A stretch of 64,000 bases of DNA from NCBI GenBank assembly GCA_009760855.2, contig WPIO01000032.1, forward strand, positions 4,450,001 through 4,514,000. Reading direction: 5' to 3'. Shown here one piece after another: positions 58,203-64,000 of the stretch (the stretch's first letter is position 1; each line of letters begins with the position of its first letter). Origin of the DNA: Cristatella mucedo. Taxonomy: Eukaryota > Bryozoa > Phylactolaemata > Cristatellidae. Position numbers and translations under genes: made by a program. The notes beneath the pieces are model-generated. The model saw nothing but the letters and a program-made list of their open reading frames with translations, did not search any database and was not told the origin of the DNA.

Positions 58203-60457
58203 GTAAGTATAGGCTTTCGAAAAATCCAAAAATTCATTAGAATAATCCAAATTTCAGCTGTCTAATTATTATTTATGGCTACTGCTCTTTACTACTGGTC
58301 TTTCTACCATTAGCTAACAGCACACCGAACGCAAGTTTTTGCCGAAAAAAGTTGAAATGATGATTGGAAAGTCTCAGCTAATGAAGCACACATAATTGCA
58401 ATTCATTTAGAGGGGTTTCCTGGCTTCCAAATAATGGACTTAAAAAGTGGCGTAAGTAAGATTTTAGCATTCGTAACTGTCTTGGATAATGGTTTGCTTG
58501 TGTGTATAATTCTTAAGCTAGGGCACGGGCAGATGTAGTAGTGACAATGCTACCATTTTCCCAACGTTTTGCCATGTAATTAACAGCACGATTTTTAAGG
58601 GACTGTTTTCCTTAACTGTGTCTTTATTAAGAACGACGACATCATTATTGCTATTGTAAGGCTTCAGTGATAAACCAGTTCTGCATGTAACCCATGACAG
58701 CTTATTACAAATGACCAATGAAGTTTCTTTGATTGAGGCTGCCATCAAAAAAAGTTAAAATAAAATGATGCTCAAATAATTTATAAAGTCTCCACATATA
58801 GCACAGCCTAAGAAATCTTAACAGGACAGCACTAGGATTGATAGACACAATTTAAGTCTTCAAACTTAAATTTAAAAGTTGCTTTGATTCTCAGGATTGA
58901 ATGAAGAAACTAGAAACGCTTACAGAAGAGTTGGTTTCACTAGTGCAATCACTCATACTATTATGGTAACATATTTTCGTGTGCGAATACATAACAACAG
59001 TTTAAGTGAGTCGTAAATCGGTGCGGTTGATTGAAGGGGGGATATATGACATTGTTGTGCTATAGACAGTAAGAGGATGCATTAGGTATATATTTATTGT
59101 GTTACGGAATTCGAGAATGCAAAGTGATTCCTAAATCCAATACTTTGTATAGGAAAGCGAATTCTTTTGAGGCAACTGGTTTGAAACCTGCATTCTGTAA
59201 CCCCTTATTTATATAATAAAGAGCAATAACCAACACAAGTAATGGTCAGCTAAAGCTAATTGGGGAACTACTAATAAAATAAAACTTTGATGATCGTGCT
59301 CTTTGGCTACTGAATATTCTTAAAAGTGCTGATAAAGGATCGCCCACCTTAGGATTCGAACCCGCGATACCGAGGTCGTGAAAGCAACCGTCTTACCTAG
59401 TGCACCCTCACGGAACTACTCGATTCTTGGACCTTTATTTGTTACAAAAACGTCTTCATCGTTCGCCTGCATTTTACTTTCACCTCTGCTTACAGGTTCA
59501 AGAAAAATGAGAATCAATGTAAAACTCTTACATGCACTAGGTTGACAGCTACTTTTAAAATTAATTTCGCTCCTAACAGTTAATCTTATCTACTGCGGCT
59601 GTTTAAGGATCGCCAAAGATGTGACAGAACTGTACTTATTTATCGCAGCATTTGCTGGGTACTCCGGATTCACCCTTTGTGTGCTTATGCCTGCTGACAC
59701 TGTGCAAACGAACACAAGCCATGTTTATGTGTTGCCACTGTGCGTTTTACCTCGAACCATATAATGATTACTTACACTGCATTTTCCTACTAACCACTTT
59801 ATCATTCTCCCGTTACAGCGTATGCCAATTGTCCGGAAAAAAATTAAGTTACTTATGGGTGTAATGCGAATTCATTATTATTGTTATTATTATATAATGA
59901 TGGTTCCGATTCTGAATATGTGATATTAACGTCTGGGCCCAAACAACGTCAAGCTCGACTGTTACGACCCAGTTTGTATTTTTGGTTGCTTGGCCTCAGA
60001 GATATTTTGGCTTTTTAAAAGTTCATCCGATCATTCACGTCTTATATGCATGGTATTTTACCGAACAAATGAATCAGCAGTGGCCCTGCGTTTTGCTGCC
60101 TCAGGCCAGAAAAATCAGTGCCACACATTCTTATATTTCCACAGGACAAAAAGCGTTTATTTATAACTTATATCTAAATTCTCTTAGATCTGGAGGAATA
60201 TCTTAATATTACCACTCAAACTAAGTGTAGCTGCCAGCTTGTATTGTCCGGTATGATTGAAGTAATGCAATGCATTTAGGTATGCACAATATAGATAATT
60301 TTTATTAAATTGTTCTTACTTTGTTTAGCAAAGTGAATGAATAAATGGTAAACAAAAATAAATTTACTGATCTTCGGTATAATCATGTCCTGATTTTTAG
60401 CTAAATTTTTAATATAATTCCTGTCCAATGCTGAGTGAATATTGTCATGCATTTCAC
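58203..60457 (+). other. Former intron 2 of gene 3
   Basis: It pairs with 28985-31133. The open frames at 58518-58748, 59652-59864 and 59982-60206 are shadows with no motif. The only addition to the left arm's version that I see is the short SINE at 59322. Confidence 0.55.
59322..59428 (-). mobile_element. Short tRNA-like SINE with target-site duplication, right arm only
   Basis: On the minus strand it has a B box gggttcgaatcc and an A-box-like ggtgcactaggtaaga at the correct distance for a tRNA. The T stem no longer pairs fully, so it is not a working tRNA gene. The left arm has the empty site (near 29990-30005). The repeat attctt flanks it at 59316-59321 and 59423-59428. Presence/absence plus duplication shows it moved as a unit of about 107 bp. 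No LINE-A tail is visible. Confidence 0.7.
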
Positions 60458-63435
60458 AAATAATAAAATTAATGCACTTAAAGAAGCACTCTCAGAGAAC
60501 TGAATCTCTTCCTAGGCGCTTAACATTTGCCTCAAAGGGTAACAAAATTAAATCGTGAGTAATATTATGCTTATAAAACAATATGAACAACGTTGTTACG
60601 AATGACCTGCACAGGCTCAGCATGCAAATGTGGATAGTGGTACCATGCACAGTGTCAGCACGCATAAGCACATGAAGGACGAATCAGAGAGACCCACTAA
60701 ATGCTGTCCTAAATAGGTGTGTTGTCAAGTTCTTTTTAAATGTGGTTAAGTCAGGGGACGTTCTAATGCAAGTCGGGTGGGAGTTCCAGGCTTTGGGAGC
60801 ATACGAACTAAATGCACGGTGTCCAACGAATTTAAGGTTGGTATGAGGTATTTAGAGACTTTTGGATTCCGAAAAGCGGATTGTACGATGCTCTGCACGG
60901 TGAGGGAGTAGATCTGAGGGAAAGGCTGGAGCCAAAGAATGAAGTGACATAAGTGTTGACGACAAAAAGTTGAAGTCGATCAGTTGCTAGACTGGTAGCC
61001 AGTGCAGTTTGCCAGGAAGTGGTGTGATGCAGAAACTGCGACGTTCTCGACAGACAAGCCTAGCTGCAGAGTTTTCCACAAGCTGTAATCGACTGATTGC
61101 ACATGCCAGTAGGCCAGTAAGCAGGGAGTCACATAAATCAAGTCAAGATGTCACAAATGCATGGATCAATTTAAACGTGGTATCCTTATCTAAACAAGCT
61201 AGAAGATGAGAGGCGCCCTAGAAGAACTGTGTGATTGAAAATATTACAATCTGCCGAAAGATCGACAAAACCAAGCAGAGACACTCTACCTACGTCTGCA
61301 TTCCTAAGTAGGTCGTTGTACACCTTAAGCAATGCTAACTCTGTGGAGTGAGTAGCTCTAAAGCCAGACTGGAACTTCGTTTGAAGTTTCAATTTATGAG
61401 TTCAGCTGGTCTGCCACAACCCATTCCTGTGTCTTAGATAGGAATGTAGAAAGGAGACTGGGCGGCAGTTGCTCAATTTCTTTTGGTCCAGTGCCTCTTT
61501 CTTGAGAAGTGGCCTGACTACAGCTTCTACGAAAGGTGCTGGGACATGACCTGAGGCTAATGACATGTTAATGATGCTAGTTATACAAGGCAGCAGCAAA
61601 TCAATTTAGTGTAGGAGCAAGACGGTGGGAATAGGGTGGAGAGGACTTGTTGTCTTTTTTTATTGTGATAGGAACTTTCGAACGAGGTCACTAGTTACCT
61701 GCCTAAATGTAGACATTGAAGAGCACTCAAGAATCGGGCAGCAGCATTCTAGGGGCGATATTGTCTTCGTGGGCATGGACTCCCTAATCTAGTCTATCTT
61801 CAGCACAAAGAATCGAGAGAAGCGATTGGCTAGATCATCAAAAGGATCATCAGGTAAGGAGATAATCTGGGAGCGGTTGAGGAAATGGTTGATCGTTGAC
61901 ATCAGCATTTTTGGATTGTACATCTGTGATTCAACAATGCATTTTCATAGAAGCTAGACTTGGCCTTGGCAATGATCGATTGGTATGACCTACAGTAGTC
62001 TTCATATGCCTGTCGATGGACAGTCAGTCCGTATCTGTGTATGCTTTCTCAAGCTTGCACTTGGTATACCTGGCTAGTTTAATGTCTGTGGTAAGCCAGG
62101 GGCCGTCTGGGCAAGGGCGCACAGTGGGCTTAGTCAGAGGTGCAAACTCATTCGAGTGCGCCAGCTTGTGTCAAGTAGTAGCTCTCTACCAGTGATGACC
62201 GATCGGAGTGTGGACTAAGCAGCAGAGTTGAAGCAGATATTTTTGCACGGACACTTTCGACTTCAAGGGACTTGAGGTTTCGCGATTCACAGGCTATTTT
62301 AGAGGAGGAGGTGGGCACACACTGTTGATTGAATGAGATCTGCATGTGGTCAGATAAGCAGGATTCGGTAACAATTGGTGATGACAAGGTGCAGTTGTAT
62401 GAGAAAATGTGGTCGAGTGTGTGACCCTTGATGTGAGTAGGGCCATGGACATAAGCAACAAGAGACAATGAGTCAGTCGATGCACAAAGTTCAGTGTTGA
62501 AGGTGTCAGATAAATTATCAAAGTGAACGTTGAAATCTCCCATAGCGAGGAAGGATCAATTTTTTGCAGACAGAGCCGAAACGAGATCGGAGAATTCTGA
62601 GATAAAAGAGGATTTGATACCTGGTGGACAATAGACTACTGCCACTATCGGTAGCTTGTTTTCGGGTGAGACCAAGACAATTGATTCAAAAGATTTCTTC
62701 GAGAGTACTGCAAATGGCTTGAAGTTAAGTTTCGAGCACACAATAACAGCAACTCTACCTCCAGTTTTGATCGATCTATGGGTGGGAAAGAATGAGAAAC
62801 CAGTTGCAGTAACTTTTTTAATTGTCGGACAGTTTATTGATTTTATCCAAGTTTGAGTTAGGGCGAGCAGATCAATATGATTTTCAGAAATTAGGTCGCT
62901 TATTACCACAGGTTTATTGCACATTGAACGAGGATCTTAACATAAGCTTTAAGTCTGGCCGTTAAAGTTATAAAAGGCCTGATGACGACTAAGTTAGAGA
63001 GATTCAAAGCGATGCATGTGGGGGAACGTGCTTAGCGGTTCGTGACAATGCTAGGAATGCCAAACGAGCTGGTACTCAGATCGCAGTTCCCGCATAACGA
63101 GTGGTGTCTGAGCTGGCGATTCCAGCCACCACAGCGACTCCGTGGTGCTTTTCATTTGTTAATACTTAGTTCAAGAATCGTAGAAACAACATTATTTTTT
63201 TTTAAATGCCCTTTGATCGACGATGATGAAGCGATAAAAGCTGCTGACCATCATAACTAACATGCAGGTCACTAGCCACTAGCATAGCAAAGGCAGCTGC
63301 AGGCTTTGGAGACCCAACAGCCCGAAGCGATAAACGTTTAGATATCCATAGGCACGTAATTTCTTACCCTCTACGGTCAAATATCAATCAGAATAACTTT
63401 AAGGAGGTCTTAGCTGTATCATTTTCGCATTGAAT
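60458..63435 (-). mobile_element. LINE family A, long copy with an internal deletion, right arm only
   Basis: The tail and hairpin lie at 60475-60530, then 3' UTR and a decayed C-terminal RT. At about 61195-61205 the sequence jumps to upstream RT sequence, so motifs B and C (Y-A-D-D) are missing. Then follow RT N-terminal parts, the endonuclease (G-D-F-N at about 62540, H-T-L-D-H, S-D-H-M) and its first part (L-A-L-T-Q-T-W, Y-C-P-P-G in 62556-62924). The 5' region reaches at least 63190. The mirrored left arm is continuous across 28985, which sets the insertion borders. It is the only family A copy here that reaches the start of the endonuclease. Confidence 0.85.
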
Positions 63436-63703
63436 ACGAGCACATGTGTGGGTATTTCTTATATCAATGGAACTGGAAACACATTTTATTTTCATGCTGC
63501 CCCTAGGCACTACTTGTTGGTCTGTCAATAAAAGCTTACCAGAAACGTTTAGGAGGAAATATTTTACCCAAAAATTAGTGAGACTAAAATGTATCACACT
63601 AATGAATTTAGTTGTCCATAGCAAGAAACTATTAGAAAAACACAGCTTTTTATGTATAGGCAATGCAAAATTAACGCCTGCCTAACTGCTTTTTGTAGAA
63701 AAA

Positions 63704-63794
63704 CTTTAACCGAGATGTAAGCCTGTAATGTGCAAGACATATTGGGCTAATGAATTCAAGAAAGACCGAAACGGCTGTGATCTTTGTTCCTGCA
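63704..63794 (+). pseudogene. Antistasin-like gene 3, decayed second module
   Basis: Mirrored copy of gene 2 exon 3. The ending K-K-D-R-N-G-C-D-L-C-S-C and a GTAAGT donor remain. The third cysteine is Trp (TGG). A TAA stop lies in frame at 63707-63709, where gene 2 has a sense codon. The gttgaag acceptor has drifted to gtagaa followed by A's. Stop, lost cysteine and weak acceptor together mark it as a pseudogene. Confidence 0.82.
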
Positions 63795-64000
63795 GTAAGT
63801 GGACTCACAAGTTTTAGTTGCTTACAAAGCTTCCAACTAACGATCTTAATGTAATATTGCACACTAAAGCAGCCAATTATATACCAAATAAGAGGTTATT
63901 TTAGCTCCTGCGCGTGTTTTGACGAAATTTAAAAGGTCATAAACAAGAAGCGATCCCAATGCTGAGCGATTGTTCCCGGATAATTTTTACAACTCGCCGA

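Larger units (their letters stand above)
55140..64000. repeat. Outer inverted duplication, right arm (carries gene 3)
   Basis: The partner of 28420-36370; see the landmark pairs there. Private insertions are the SINE at 59322-59428 and the LINE at 60458-63435. The window ends inside this arm. Confidence 0.85.

Noticed and set aside
59330-59405. Functional tRNA gene on the minus strand
   Set aside because: The T stem does not pair fully and the unit is a recent insertion with flanking duplications, so it is a tRNA-derived SINE.

Overview
This window is animal nuclear DNA, not microbial. It is AT-rich, has no long open gene, and is full of LINE, SINE and MITE copies and microsatellites. The only host genes I can support are short exons with consensus GT/AG splice sites. 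They encode secreted, cysteine-rich inhibitors of the antistasin (leech-type serine protease inhibitor) family. The species cannot be named from this sequence. A lophotrochozoan or another invertebrate with an expanded antistasin family fits best.

Host genes. Gene 1 (+ strand) has a TATA-like box and signal-peptide exon at 3.75-3.91 kb. It continues with four cysteine-module exons at 10.84, 11.88, 14.34 and 15.24 kb, and no terminal exon is recognised. Gene 2 (- strand) has a TATA box and signal-peptide exon at 36.22-36.08 kb, then module exons at 31.2 kb and 28.7 kb, all intact. Gene 3 (+ strand, 55.26-63.8 kb) is a broken copy of gene 2, head-to-head with it. Every intron between coding exons is phase 1, so the modules are symmetric 1-1 exons. 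Splicing 11960 to 14338 rebuilds a split cysteine codon, which supports the gene 1 model. The residue after the second cysteine (the P1 position in hirustasin and guamerin) is Arg in one gene 2 module and Met in the other.

Large-scale layout. 1-2.0 kb holds LINE pieces. 3.7-15.4 kb is gene 1, whose introns hold a degraded transposon protein gene, a hAT MITE, a pogo-like MITE, a long (TA)n tract, a foldback repeat and SINEs. 15.9-18.1 kb is a second LINE family. 18.2-28.4 kb is repeat-derived or unassigned. 28.4-64 kb is a nested palindrome. Its outer arms (28.4-36.4 and 55.1-64.0 kb, clearly diverged) carry genes 2 and 3. Between the two promoters lies a tandem array of units of about 2.45 kb, each containing a copy of the gene 2 promoter region. 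The innermost 3.2-4.2 kb of this array is again present as a nearly identical inverted repeat centred on 46852, with its junction at 48481/48482.

History. Comparing the arms dates the insertions. LINE copies at 32.35, 34.90, 51.69 and 60.46 kb and a tRNA-like SINE at 59.32 kb are each present in only one arm, so they postdate the outer duplication. One LINE insertion (44735, mirrored at 48967) is shared by both inner arms, so it predates the inner one. I infer an old head-to-head gene duplication, decay of one copy, tandem growth of the shared upstream region, and a recent second inversion that could also be an assembly misjoin.
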